A stretch of DNA of 64,000 bases from assembly GCA_937874185.1 (NCBI GenBank), contig CALNAK010000014.1, positions 62,001-126,000 of the forward strand. Reading direction: 5' to 3'. The notes under the pieces were generated by a model. The model made no database searches and was not told the DNA's origin. It worked only from the letters and a program-made list of their open reading frames with translations. Below are positions 1-7,547 of the stretch, one piece after another. Numbering within the stretch: the first letter of the stretch is position 1; every line of letters starts with the position of its first letter. Source of the DNA: an uncultured Lactobacillus sp. GTDB taxonomy: Bacteria > Bacillota > Bacilli > Lactobacillales > Lactobacillaceae. Made by a program: the position numbers and the translations under genes.

Positions 1-350
1 AACATACTAGCAACCACTCCACCTTGGGAATGTCCCAACAAGTAAATATGTTTAACACCTTTAAGATTTCGAGCATAGTCCAAGATAGCTTTACCATCAC
101 CAATTTCATTCAAGACAGTCATATCCTCAAATTTACCATCACTAGTTCCATGTCCGTTAAAGTCGAATCGTATTGTTGCTAGGCCCTTCTTTTCAAAATT
201 ATCAGCCAATTGATAAAGTAATTGATCGGGTTCAATTCCACGATTAGAAGTAAATCCGTGCATCAATATTACTAGGTCAAAGCTATCAGACTGGGGTTTG
301 TTAAAGGTCCCTCGCAAAGTTAATCCGTCACGTTTAATTTCAACATCCAT
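1..350 (-). CDS. Cinnamoyl/feruloyl esterase-like alpha/beta hydrolase, 3' part cut by window edge
   Basis: The ATG is at 350 and the reading frame runs off the left edge, so about the first 116 residues are visible. They show HGFTSNRG near residue 31, RFDFNGHG and GKFEDMTVLNE, and the nucleophile elbow GHSQGG just before the edge. These blocks match the lactobacillus cinnamoyl (feruloyl) esterase family, cytosolic serine hydrolases that split hydroxycinnamate esters. There is no signal peptide. The gene is divergent from the flavin oxidoreductase at 506. The catalytic Asp and His lie outside the window, so activity cannot be confirmed here. Confidence 0.8.
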   Translation of the reverse strand, partial: MDVEIKRDGLTLRGTFNKPQSDSFDLVILMHGFTSNRGIEPDQLLYQLADNFEKKGLATIRFDFNGHGTSDGKFEDMTVLNEIGDGKAILDYARNLKGVKHIYLLGHSQGGVVASM

Positions 351-440
351 TATTTAACCATCTTTTCATTTATTATTAGTGATCATTTTAAGCCAGAATC
401 GTCAAAATGTAAGTAGTTAATTTATGTCAAATAATCAAAT

Positions 441-497
441 ATATTGTCATGATATTTAAAATGTTTTAAGTTTGATATATAAATAATTATTGGAGGA
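441..497 (+). promoter_or_regulatory. Upstream block of the first FAD oxidoreductase, duplicated at 3184
   Basis: A stretch with TTGTCATGATAT (444-455), then TTTTAAG, GATATATAA and the ribosome site TTGGAGGA recurs nearly base for base at 3187-3240, before the paralogous gene. TATATA (about 475-480) is a likely -10. TTGTCA is 26 bp from it, too far for a normal -35, so it may be part of an operator. The conservation outside coding sequence suggests that both genes answer to the same signal. Confidence 0.55.
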
Positions 498-505
498 ACA
501 TTTGA

Positions 506-1873
506 ATGTCTAAAAAATTTGATTTTGACGTACTTTATATTGGTGCCGGTCACGCGACCTTTGACGGTGCCGCACCTTTAGCCGCAACAGGTTGTTCCGT
601 TGGTGTTATTGAAAGTGGTCTAGTTGGTGGAACTTGTCCCAACCGTGGCTGTAATGCCAAGATCACACTAGATCAAGCTGTAAAAACAACTCGTGAATCA
701 GAACGCTTAGGTGACGTCCTCAAAGGTAATATTTCCATTGACTGGACTAAAAACGTTGCCCATAAGCAAGAAATAATTGATCCACTTCCCGAAGCTTTAA
801 CTGGATTATTGGAGAGCAATGGTGCCAAAATCATTAAAGGCCACGCTCAATTTAAAGATAATCATACTGTAATTGTTAATAATACTACTGAAGTAACTGC
901 TGAAAAAATCGTTATTGCGACTGGACTAAAACCACATCGTCTTGAAATTCCTGGAACTGAATTAGCTCATGACAGTGAAGACTTTATGAATCTTAAAACT
1001 TTACCTTCCGATATAGTAATTATTGGTACAGGTTATATTGGTATGGAGTTTGCGACAATGGCTAACGCCGCCGGTTCTAAAGTAACTGTCCTACTCCACT
1101 CTGATATGGTTTTACGTAAATTCCATCAACCATTTGTTCAAAAAGTTGTCGCTGACTTGGAAAAACGTGGCGTAACATTTATCAAGAATGCCAACGTTCA
1201 TTCATTTGAAGAACACACTGGAAAATGTGTCGTCAATTATGGCGATTCACAAAGTATCACAACCGATTGGATTTTAGATGCAACTGGTCGTATCCCTAAT
1301 ATCGATAAATTAAATCTCGAAAAAGTCGGAGTAAAATACAATGAATCTGGTATATTAATCAACGACCATCTCCAAACAAACGTAGAAAATATTTACGCAT
1401 CTGGTGACGTTATTTCAAGCAATCAACCAAAACTCACTCCATCAGCTGTCTTTGAATCCAAATATCTAATGAAACTATTCTCAGGTCAAACTACTGATCC
1501 AATCAATTGGCCAGTTATCCCATCAGTTGTTTTCACTTCACCAAGAATTGCTAAAGCCGGTGTTACAGTTGAAGATGCTGACAAAAAAGGTTTCAACGTT
1601 ACCGATACTGATTTAACTGCTAACTGGTATTATCAAGTTGATAAGGAATCAATTGCCGAGAGCAAACAAGTTCATGACAAACAAGGCCACATCGTTGGTG
1701 TAACTGAAATCAGTGATCAAGCTCAGGATTCCATTAATACATTATTGCCAGCTATCGAATTGAAATTAGACCAAGAACAAATCGATCGAATGGTCAATCT
1801 CTTCCCTGCCATTGGTTTTGATGCTTGGAGCAGAGCACAGGGTGAAGTAACGCAATTAGATCCTGAAGATTAA
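506..1873 (+). CDS. FAD-dependent pyridine nucleotide-disulfide oxidoreductase, paralog 1
   Basis: 455 residues with the class I flavoprotein disulfide reductase plan. The FAD-binding dinucleotide fold is at the N terminus (YIGAGHATFDGA, residues 11-22). The redox cysteine pair is in GGTCPNRGCNAK (CxxxxC, about 41-52). A second dinucleotide fold for NAD(P)H is at GTGYIGMEFA (about 173-182), and the ASGDV FAD motif is near 300. The C-terminal interface, where glutathione reductase-type enzymes carry the His-Glu proton relay (HPTxSE), reads NLFPAIGFDAW, so the relay is absent. Substrate is unknown; thiol, quinone or metal reduction are possible. It starts after GGAGGA with 8-bp spacing. A close paralog is at 3250. 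Confidence 0.85.
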   Translation: MSKKFDFDVLYIGAGHATFDGAAPLAATGCSVGVIESGLVGGTCPNRGCNAKITLDQAVKTTRESERLGDVLKGNISIDWTKNVAHKQEIIDPLPEALTGLLESNGAKIIKGHAQFKDNHTVIVNNTTEVTAEKIVIATGLKPHRLEIPGTELAHDSEDFMNLKTLPSDIVIIGTGYIGMEFATMANAAGSKVTVLLHSDMVLRKFHQPFVQKVVADLEKRGVTFIKNANVHSFEEHTGKCVVNYGDSQSITTDWILDATGRIPNIDKLNLEKVGVKYNESGILINDHLQTNVENIYASGDVISSNQPKLTPSAVFESKYLMKLFSGQTTDPINWPVIPSVVFTSPRIAKAGVTVEDADKKGFNVTDTDLTANWYYQVDKESIAESKQVHDKQGHIVGVTEISDQAQDSINTLLPAIELKLDQEQIDRMVNLFPAIGFDAWSRAQGEVTQLDPED

Positions 1874-1928
1874 ACTTTTAACCCATTTCAATACAATAAA
1901 ATAAATCATCATTCACTTTCAACTACGC

Positions 1929-1965
1929 AACAGTCACAATTTGCATTTTAAATTGTGGCTGTTTT
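1929..1965 (+). terminator. Intrinsic terminator after FAD oxidoreductase 1
   Basis: AACAGTCACAATTT (1929-1942) pairs with AAATTGTGGCTGTT (1950-1963), with one G-U pair, and is followed by a short T tract. It separates the gene at 506 from the nitroreductase operon. Confidence 0.75.
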
Positions 1966-2095
1966 ATATTTCTCAAAAAAATTGATACTTCAATTAATAT
2001 TAAATTACAAATTTGATAAAAATATTATTATTACCCAATCTTTTGCGCTCTTTTGACCTATGATTTACTTATAATATCAAAGGAGAATCACCAAT

Positions 2096-2752
2096 ATGGA
2101 ATTTGAAAAAGTAGTTACTTCCAGACATTCAGTCCGTGAGTTTAGTAACCTAGCAATTGATAAACAAACTATTTGTGGCATCATTCAACTAGCACAACGT
2201 GCCCCTTCATGGGTCAATTCTCAACCTTGGAAAGTTTACGCGGCAACTGGTAAACCACTTAAAGACATTAAATCAGCTTTTGTTAAAAACGAAACTGACG
2301 GTTTAAAACCAAATTCTGACTTCCCAGTTATGCATCGAAATGATTGGAGCGAGAATGCTCAAGAAAATATGAAACAATGGCGTCATGAAATTGTTCATCA
2401 CTTTGAAAGTTTTGATGAAGCACACACTGAAATGACTGATGCCAGTGAAAACCTGGACCACTCACCAGTTATTCTTTATCTAACTATTCCAAAGAAATCA
2501 CCTCTCTGGTCAGTCTTTGATGTGGGTGCCTTTGCCCAAACAATCATGTTAGCTGCCAAAGATAAGGGATTAGATACCATCCCCACATATAACAGTGTTC
2601 GTTATCCAGATGTTCTTCGCAAAATTCTCAACATTCCAACCGATGAGACAATAGTGGTCGGAATTTCTATTGGCTACTCTAAAGATTCCCTAATTAATTC
2701 TTACAAATCAAAACGTGAACCCATAGACGATATCTTTAAATTCATCAAATAA
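2096..2752 (+). CDS. Nitroreductase family protein
   Basis: 218 residues of the FMN-dependent nitroreductase fold. The N-terminal SRHSVREF motif (about 9-16) and APSWVNSQPW (about 36-45) match the FMN phosphate and ring contacts. VGAFAQTIMLAA and the C-terminal VGISIGY strand complete the family pattern. Such enzymes use NAD(P)H to reduce nitroaromatics, quinones or flavins; the substrate here is not readable. The ATG follows AAGGAGA with a 9-bp gap. It is 11 bp upstream of the DNPH1-like gene, so the two are probably co-transcribed, and the pair lies between the two FAD oxidoreductase paralogs. Confidence 0.88.
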   Translation: MEFEKVVTSRHSVREFSNLAIDKQTICGIIQLAQRAPSWVNSQPWKVYAATGKPLKDIKSAFVKNETDGLKPNSDFPVMHRNDWSENAQENMKQWRHEIVHHFESFDEAHTEMTDASENLDHSPVILYLTIPKKSPLWSVFDVGAFAQTIMLAAKDKGLDTIPTYNSVRYPDVLRKILNIPTDETIVVGISIGYSKDSLINSYKSKREPIDDIFKFIK

Positions 2753-2763
2753 AGAAGGTCATT

Positions 2764-3177
2764 ATGAAAATATATTTTGCGGCTTCAATTCGTGGCGGTC
2801 GTAAGGACGTCAATATTTATAAAAAATTAATTGATTTTCTCAACCAAGATAACCAAGTTCTGACGGAACATATCGGCGATCCAAATTTATCAGATGAAGG
2901 TCAAAAACAAATGACTGATTCAGAAATCCGCAATCGCGATATTGCTTGGTTGAAAGAGGCAGATTTGGTCGTCGCTGAAACATCCAATCCCAGTTTGGGA
3001 GTCGGTTACGAATTAGCTTATGCTGAAAAAATAAGTAAACCAGTTATAATTTTGCATAATCCCGACAAAACTAGATTATCGGCAATGATCAATGGAACTA
3101 GCTACTATCAGCACATTTTCATGTACCACAGTGTGGACGAAGCCTTGGAAATTTTGAAAAAAGTCCTTCCACAATAA
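2764..3177 (+). CDS. 2'-deoxynucleoside 5'-phosphate N-hydrolase (DNPH1/Rcl)-like protein
   Basis: 137 residues close in motif order to eukaryotic Rcl/DNPH1. It starts with IYFAASIRGGR (3-13) and has VLTEHIGD near 34, DIAWLKEADLVVAE near 59-72, the catalytic-type block PSLGVGYEL near 76-84 and SAMING near 106. In the family this glutamate attacks the N-glycosidic bond of deoxynucleoside monophosphates, giving deoxyribose 5-phosphate and a base. Nucleoside 2-deoxyribosyltransferases share the fold, but the RGGR and VGYEL arrangement favours the phosphohydrolase branch. It probably works in nucleotide-pool cleaning or salvage, and is co-transcribed with the nitroreductase. Confidence 0.78.
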   Translation: MKIYFAASIRGGRKDVNIYKKLIDFLNQDNQVLTEHIGDPNLSDEGQKQMTDSEIRNRDIAWLKEADLVVAETSNPSLGVGYELAYAEKISKPVIILHNPDKTRLSAMINGTSYYQHIFMYHSVDEALEILKKVLPQ

Positions 3178-3183
3178 TCGAAT

Positions 3184-3240
3184 TTATTGTCATGATATAA
3201 GAATTGTTTTAAGTTAGATATATAAAATAATTATTGGAGG
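3184..3240 (+). promoter_or_regulatory. Duplicated upstream block of the second FAD oxidoreductase
   Basis: TTGTCATGATATAAG (3187-3201), TTTTAAG, GATATATAA and TTGGAGG follow the same order and nearly the same spacing as the block at 441-497. It begins within about 10 bp of the stop of the DNPH1-like gene with no terminator between them, as expected if the promoter and its gene were copied together. Confidence 0.55.
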
Positions 3241-3249
3241 GATATATTT

Positions 3250-4584
3250 ATGTCGACAAATTATGATTATGAAGTTCTTTATATTGGAGCTGGTCACGCT
3301 ACCTTTGATGGAGCAACTCCTCTAGCAAAATCCGGTGTTTCTGTTGGTGTTATTGAAAGTGGCCTAGTTGGTGGAACTTGTCCCAATCGTGGCTGTAATG
3401 CCAAAATTACGCTTGATGAGCCAGTTAAAATGACTCGTGAGACAGAACGTCTTGATAATATTATGGACGGTGATCTTGCCATTAACTGGACTAAAAATGT
3501 TGAACACAAACAAGAGATTATCGATGATTTACCACAAGATTTAACTGATCGACTCGAAAGTGCTGGTGCTGAAATCATCAAGGGCCACGCACAATTTAAG
3601 GATAACCATACTGTTATCGTTGACGGAGAACGTGAAGTTACAGCAGAAAAAATTGTAATCGCTACTGGTCTAAAACCACATCGCTTAAATATTCCTGGAA
3701 CTGAGTTGGCACATGACAGTGAAGACTTTATGAATCTCAAAAAGATGCCTGACAAACTGACCATCATTGGCTCCGGTTATATTGGTATGGAATTTGCCAC
3801 AATTGCCAACGCCGTTGGTGCTGATGTCACTGTCCTTTTACACTCTGATAAAGTCTTAAGAAAATTCTATCAACCCTTCGTTCAAAAAGTTGTCGCTGAC
3901 TTGAAGCAACGAGGTGTAAAATTTATTGAAAATTCGAATGTCCAATCCTTTGAGAAAGACACTTCTGGCTTCAAAATAAATTATGGTGCTTCCCAATCAT
4001 TAACAACCTACTGGATTTTGGACGTAACTGGTCGTATTCCAAACTTAGACGCCCTAGGCTTAGATACTATCGGCGTTAAGTATGGTAAGAACGGTGTCGC
4101 AGTTAATAACTATCTTCAAACCAATATTGAAAATATTTATGCATCCGGTGACGTGATCGACAATAATTTACCAAAGGTAACTCCTGCAGCTTATTTCGAG
4201 TCAAAATATCTGATGGAATTATTCTCTGGTCAAACAAAAGATCCAATTGATATTCCAGTTATCCCTTCCGTCGTCTTCACTTCACCAAGAATAGCCCAAG
4301 CTGGTATGTCGGTCGAAGAAGCCGAAGAAAAAGATTATCAAATTACTGATAATGATCTAGCAAATTATTGGTATTATAAAGTAGATAAGGAACCAATCGC
4401 TCAAAGTAAGCAGATTCATGACAAAGATGGTCATCTACTTGGTGTCACAGAAATCAGTGATCAAGCTCAAGATGCTGTTAACACTTTACTTCCCGCCATT
4501 GAGTTCAAAATGGATAAAAAACAGATTGGTCGTTTACTTGGTTTATTCCCAAGTATCGGTTACGCTGCATGGCACAGAGCCTAA
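3250..4584 (+). CDS. FAD-dependent pyridine nucleotide-disulfide oxidoreductase, paralog 2
   Basis: 444 residues, colinear with the protein at 506 and identical over long blocks. It has YIGAGHATFDGA, the redox-active GGTCPNRGC, GSGYIGMEFA for NAD(P)H and ASGDV for FAD. The C-terminal interface reads LFPSIGYAAWHRA, so this copy also lacks the His-Glu relay of classical disulfide reductases. It lacks the last 11 residues of paralog 1 (ending in QLDPED). The ATG follows GGAGGGA. The NmrA-like gene at 4616 follows after 31 bp and may be co-transcribed. The function is probably the same class of NAD(P)H-dependent reduction, with an unknown acceptor. Confidence 0.85.
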   Translation: MSTNYDYEVLYIGAGHATFDGATPLAKSGVSVGVIESGLVGGTCPNRGCNAKITLDEPVKMTRETERLDNIMDGDLAINWTKNVEHKQEIIDDLPQDLTDRLESAGAEIIKGHAQFKDNHTVIVDGEREVTAEKIVIATGLKPHRLNIPGTELAHDSEDFMNLKKMPDKLTIIGSGYIGMEFATIANAVGADVTVLLHSDKVLRKFYQPFVQKVVADLKQRGVKFIENSNVQSFEKDTSGFKINYGASQSLTTYWILDVTGRIPNLDALGLDTIGVKYGKNGVAVNNYLQTNIENIYASGDVIDNNLPKVTPAAYFESKYLMELFSGQTKDPIDIPVIPSVVFTSPRIAQAGMSVEEAEEKDYQITDNDLANYWYYKVDKEPIAQSKQIHDKDGHLLGVTEISDQAQDAVNTLLPAIEFKMDKKQIGRLLGLFPSIGYAAWHRA

Positions 4585-4615
4585 TTATAAAATATATTCT
4601 TAGAGGAAAAGTATT

Positions 4616-5479
4616 ATGGAAAACATTCTTGTTCTTGGTGGGACTGGCAATATCGGTTTTCCACTAGTTGAGTATCTCGATTCAAAAGACAATGTTCAAA
4701 TCACTGTTGGTGTCCACAACATGGCTAAAGGCCAATTTAAGTTTCAACAATTCGATCATGTAAAGGTTTGTCACTTTGATTTCCTAGATTCATCAACTTT
4801 TGAGGAAGCATTTGATGGTGTAACTAAGGTGTTCTTCGTTCGTCCACCACAATTAGCCAATCCCAAAGTGGATATGTTGCCATTCTTGAAGTTTGCTGAA
4901 AAGAAACAAATCAAACAAACTGTTTTCGTTTCACTTTTCGGCGTTGAAAAGAATCCTATGACTCCACATCATAAGATTGAACAGATGATTCTCGATTTAA
5001 ATTTGCCATATACTTTTATTAGACCGAGTTTCTTCATGCAAAATTTAAATACGACACACCAAGAAGATATCCAAAAGAATCATGATTTATTTATCCCCGC
5101 TGGCAACTCCAGAACGAGTTTCATTGATACCCGTGACATTGCGGATGTTGCTGGAATCGCCCTTCTCGACCCTAAATATCTCAATCAAAAATTGAATATC
5201 ACTGGTCCCAAGGCTTTATCATATGATGAGGTTGCTAAAATCATGAGTAAAATCCTCGATACTAAAATAACTTACAGCAAACCTAGCCTTTTAAAGTTTA
5301 GAAAAACTATGCTCAAACGTGGTCTTAAAAAGGATTACGTTAATGTTATGGTTATGCTCTATCTGATCACTCAATTGGGTAATGCCAAAACAGTTACTAA
5401 TGATGCCGGAAAAATTTTGGGACGTGAACCTAGAAACATTCAGACTTATATCCAAGATTATAAAGATAGTTTCATCTAA
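4616..5479 (+). CDS. NmrA-like NAD(P)-binding oxidoreductase/sensor
   Basis: 287 residues of the atypical short-chain dehydrogenase (NmrA/triphenylmethane reductase-like) type. The nucleotide-binding loop is GGTGNIG (8-14). FVSLFGVEKN and the PYTFIRPSFFMQN stretch follow the order of the family. These proteins either reduce quinones or dyes with NADPH or sense the NAD(P) redox state. The ATG is preceded by AGAGGAAA. It is likely the last gene of the unit starting at 3250, closed by the hairpin at 5484-5510. It is diverged from the 215-residue NmrA-like pair at 19509 and 28279. Confidence 0.8.
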   Translation: MENILVLGGTGNIGFPLVEYLDSKDNVQITVGVHNMAKGQFKFQQFDHVKVCHFDFLDSSTFEEAFDGVTKVFFVRPPQLANPKVDMLPFLKFAEKKQIKQTVFVSLFGVEKNPMTPHHKIEQMILDLNLPYTFIRPSFFMQNLNTTHQEDIQKNHDLFIPAGNSRTSFIDTRDIADVAGIALLDPKYLNQKLNITGPKALSYDEVAKIMSKILDTKITYSKPSLLKFRKTMLKRGLKKDYVNVMVMLYLITQLGNAKTVTNDAGKILGREPRNIQTYIQDYKDSFI

Positions 5480-5483
5480 AAAG

Positions 5484-5515
5484 GTCATGACGAAATTTAT
5501 TCGTCATGGCTTTTT
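5484..5515 (+). terminator. Intrinsic terminator after the NmrA-like gene
   Basis: GTCATGACGAA (5484-5494) pairs with TTCGTCATGGC (5500-5510) around a 5-nt loop and is followed by TTTTT. Confidence 0.85.
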
Positions 5516-5530
5516 CTACATCATAAGTAG

Positions 5531-5568
5531 CTATTCTGCATCATTACCCATCAAATGATGCAGAATAG
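5531..5568. repeat. Perfect 15-bp inverted repeat in a convergent gap
   Basis: CTATTCTGCATCATT (5531-5545) and its exact reverse complement (5554-5568) flank an 8-nt loop. No T tract follows on either strand, so it is not an ordinary terminator. It lies between two terminator hairpins. Confidence 0.8.
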
Positions 5569-5585
5569 AATCAATAACGGTATAA

Positions 5586-5621
5586 AAAAAGTTATGACAA
5601 AATCAATCGTCATAACTTTTT
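5586..5621. terminator. Bidirectional terminator between convergent genes
   Basis: AAAAAGTTATGAC (5586-5598) pairs with GTCATAACTTTTT (5609-5621), with A/T runs on both sides. It can stop the minus-strand aldo/keto reductase transcript. Confidence 0.8.
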
Positions 5622-5653
5622 TAAATTCTATTAATCTTAAAAATCAAATAGTC

Positions 5654-6520
5654 CTAAATTTTTCCACCAAATACAGGAAAAGCACTAGCATCCCCATAAT
5701 TCATTTGGTCAACAGCCATAAGTGTCTTCATATCTTCAGCTGAAATTTCAAAATCAATATCAGCATTAGATTTCATATGATCAGGATTACCAGTCTTAGG
5801 TAGAACGACCACGTTTAGTTGCCAATCATAACGAATGCACAATTGAGGAACACTGACGTTATATTTAGCAGCCATATCTTTAATCATAGGGTCATTCATA
5901 GCAGCACCGTGAGCAATTGGTGAGAATGCTTCAACAACAATCCCATTATCTTGTGAATACTTGATAAGATCCATTGGAGTTTCACCAATATGGACTTGTA
6001 CTTGGTTAACAGCAGGTTTGGTATCACTATTTTTGATCAAGTTATCCAAATCTTCTTTTTCAAAACTTGAAACACCAATAGTCTTTAACTTACCAGCCTT
6101 AACAGCGTCTTCCATCGCACGCCATGCTTCTAAATTACCCTCAAAGTGACGGTCTTTAGATTGGTTAACTTCAACCCAAGGTTGAGGATTATGAATAATC
6201 ATCATATCCAAGTAATCCAAGCCCATCTTGTTTAAAGTTTCATCAATTGACTTCTTAGCTGAATCATAATCTTTGTGTTCAGCGGCCACTTTGGAATTTA
6301 CGAAAATGTTTTCACGTGAAACATTGGCCTTACGGACACCCTCACCAACACCACGTTCATTGCCATAAGCTTGCGCAGTATCAATGTGACGATAACCAAT
6401 AGCGACAGCGTTCTCTACTGCATCAGCTACTTTATCATCAGCAATTTCCCAAACACCTAAAGCTAATTTAGGAATTTTAATACCGTTGTTCATTGTAAAA
6501 GTTTCATCAAAAATTGACAT
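5654..6520 (-). CDS. Aldo/keto reductase
   Basis: The start chosen is the ATG at 6520 behind GAGGAGGA (6526-6533); an earlier in-frame ATG overlaps that ribosome site. The protein has 288 residues with the barrel signature NNGIKIPKLALG and DTAQAYGNERGVG (Asp and Tyr of the catalytic tetrad). VNSKVA supplies the Lys and MMIIHNPQP the His. It is a cytosolic NAD(P)H-dependent carbonyl reductase of unknown substrate. The promoter at 6609-6639 has the MerR-type 19-bp spacer. It is monocistronic, ending at the convergent terminator at 5586-5621. Confidence 0.9.
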   Translation of the reverse strand: MSIFDETFTMNNGIKIPKLALGVWEIADDKVADAVENAVAIGYRHIDTAQAYGNERGVGEGVRKANVSRENIFVNSKVAAEHKDYDSAKKSIDETLNKMGLDYLDMMIIHNPQPWVEVNQSKDRHFEGNLEAWRAMEDAVKAGKLKTIGVSSFEKEDLDNLIKNSDTKPAVNQVQVHIGETPMDLIKYSQDNGIVVEAFSPIAHGAAMNDPMIKDMAAKYNVSVPQLCIRYDWQLNVVVLPKTGNPDHMKSNADIDFEISAEDMKTLMAVDQMNYGDASAFPVFGGKI

Positions 6521-6608
6521 AAATATCCTCCTCAAATGTAATCAAATTCATTATATATTGATATTAAGTAACTTGTCTTGTAAAACGAATTGCTTTCAAT
6601 AGAACTCA

Positions 6609-6639
6609 ATTTTAGACCTTAAACCCAACTTTAGGTCAA
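6609..6639 (-). promoter_or_regulatory. MerR-type promoter of the aldo/keto reductase gene
   Basis: Read on the minus strand: -35 TTGACC (6639-6634), a 19-bp spacer and -10 TAAAAT (6614-6609). The spacer holds an imperfect dyad with TAAA at one end and GGTTTAAGG at the other. Long 19-bp spacers with a dyad are the hallmark of promoters untwisted by MerR-family activators. The spacer aligns with the one at 16566-16596. The likely regulator is the MerR gene at 17318. Confidence 0.7.
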
Positions 6640-6663
6640 TAACTATTTGGAATTTTCTCCAAA

Positions 6664-6717
6664 AAAAATCTGTTACCAACAATCAAGTATTTACCCGATT
6701 ATCAATAACAGATTTTT
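6664..6717 (-). terminator. Intrinsic terminator of the DUF2798-like gene
   Basis: On the minus strand AAAAATCTGTTA pairs with TAACAGATTTTT over a 29-nt loop and is followed by T residues (6661-6668). Confidence 0.7.
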
Positions 6718-6725
6718 AAAAATTA

Positions 6726-7232
6726 TTATGCTTCGTCTTCAATCTTATTAGCTTCTTCATTCTTAGCAGCTACTGATTGCATCTTACCTAGCACACCACG
6801 AGCAATTGGTCCTACGATCAATAGTTGTAATGGTAATGCGACGATTAAGTTAAAGATCCAAGTATGACCATAAGTTGCCAAAACATGTCCTTGAGATAAC
6901 TTACCTTCAACAGCGATTCCGAAGAATGACATCAAAGTTACCATACCAAGAATCATCAAACATGAGATTGTGATTCCGATTAAAACAGTATTTTTCTTCA
7001 TATAATCATTAATAATATATTTGAAAGCTACACCTTTAGCAATTGGTCCTACGATTAGTAGATCCAAAATAATGGCAACTCCCAATCCAAGTGGATAGGC
7101 AGTTAAAATTGCCATTGGCAATCCTGCGCTAAGACCTTGAGCCATAGCGACATTGTACCCTGTCATTACTAGCACCATCAATCCTGCCATAATGGCTGTG
7201 AATACAATTTCTTCTTTTAAGTTACGTGGCAT
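6726..7232 (-). CDS. DUF2798-like four-helix membrane protein
   Basis: 168 residues with four hydrophobic segments (about 10-30, 42-64, 82-104 and 125-147). It is built as two similar halves, each with GYNVAMAQGLS- or TYGHTWIF-like loops ending in LLIVGPIAKGV or LLIVGPIARGV. That duplicated GPIA(K/R)GV pattern is typical of DUF2798 proteins, whose function is unknown. The start follows AGGAGTG. A candidate promoter upstream reads TTGTTA, 17 bp, TATATG. A decayed copy of this gene's 5' end lies at about 7320-7430. Confidence 0.7.
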   Translation of the reverse strand: MPRNLKEEIVFTAIMAGLMVLVMTGYNVAMAQGLSAGLPMAILTAYPLGLGVAIILDLLIVGPIAKGVAFKYIINDYMKKNTVLIGITISCLMILGMVTLMSFFGIAVEGKLSQGHVLATYGHTWIFNLIVALPLQLLIVGPIARGVLGKMQSVAAKNEEANKIEDEA

Positions 7233-7319
7233 ATTTGCACACTCCTATTTTAGTATCGGTTGCTTACTGTAACATATAAAAATCATCTTCATAAGTAACA
7301 AGTTGATGACATTTACAAA

Positions 7320-7430
7320 GGAGTGTTCAAATTGTTATCCAAATTACGCGTATATTTCACGCACCCCTACTTTTAGCACCGGTTGCTTACTATATCACAT
7401 AAAAAATTTATTCATAAGTAAAATATTGCC
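7320..7430 (-). pseudogene. Decayed duplicate of the DUF2798 gene's promoter and start
   Basis: Reading the minus strand from 7430, the sequence repeats the region 7205-7300: TACTTATGAA, GTAAGCAACCG, then TAGGGGTGCGTGAAAT where the real gene has TAGGAGTGTGCAAAT. The start is ATA instead of ATG, two bases are missing, and CGCGTAATTT corresponds to CACGTAACTT. Similarity ends after about 10 codon-equivalents. This is the scar of a tandem duplication that was mostly deleted. The rest of 7233-7547 holds only the real gene's promoter and the terminator at 7482-7526. Confidence 0.6.
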
Positions 7431-7477
7431 AATACTCTAATGAATACGTTTTCCATGCACGTAATGACCTCTAAACA

Positions 7478-7526
7478 CAAAAACAGCTATTATCTAAGGC
7501 TTTTATCGCCACTGACAATAACTGTT
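7478..7526 (-). terminator. Intrinsic terminator of the acetyltransferase-SDR operon
   Basis: On the minus strand AACAGTTATT (7526-7517) pairs with AATAGCTGTT (7491-7482), with an inner GGC/GCC step, and is followed by TTTTGT. Confidence 0.65.
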
Positions 7527-7547
7527 AATTAATCATTAATATATTTA

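Noticed and set aside
2043..2075. A nitroreductase promoter with TATAAT at 2070-2075
   Set aside because: The -10 would put the transcript start inside the ribosome site, and no -35 is found at proper distance.
3294..3767. A 157-codon open frame on the minus strand
   Set aside because: It lies wholly inside the FAD oxidoreductase at 3250, shows no family motif and has no ribosome site.
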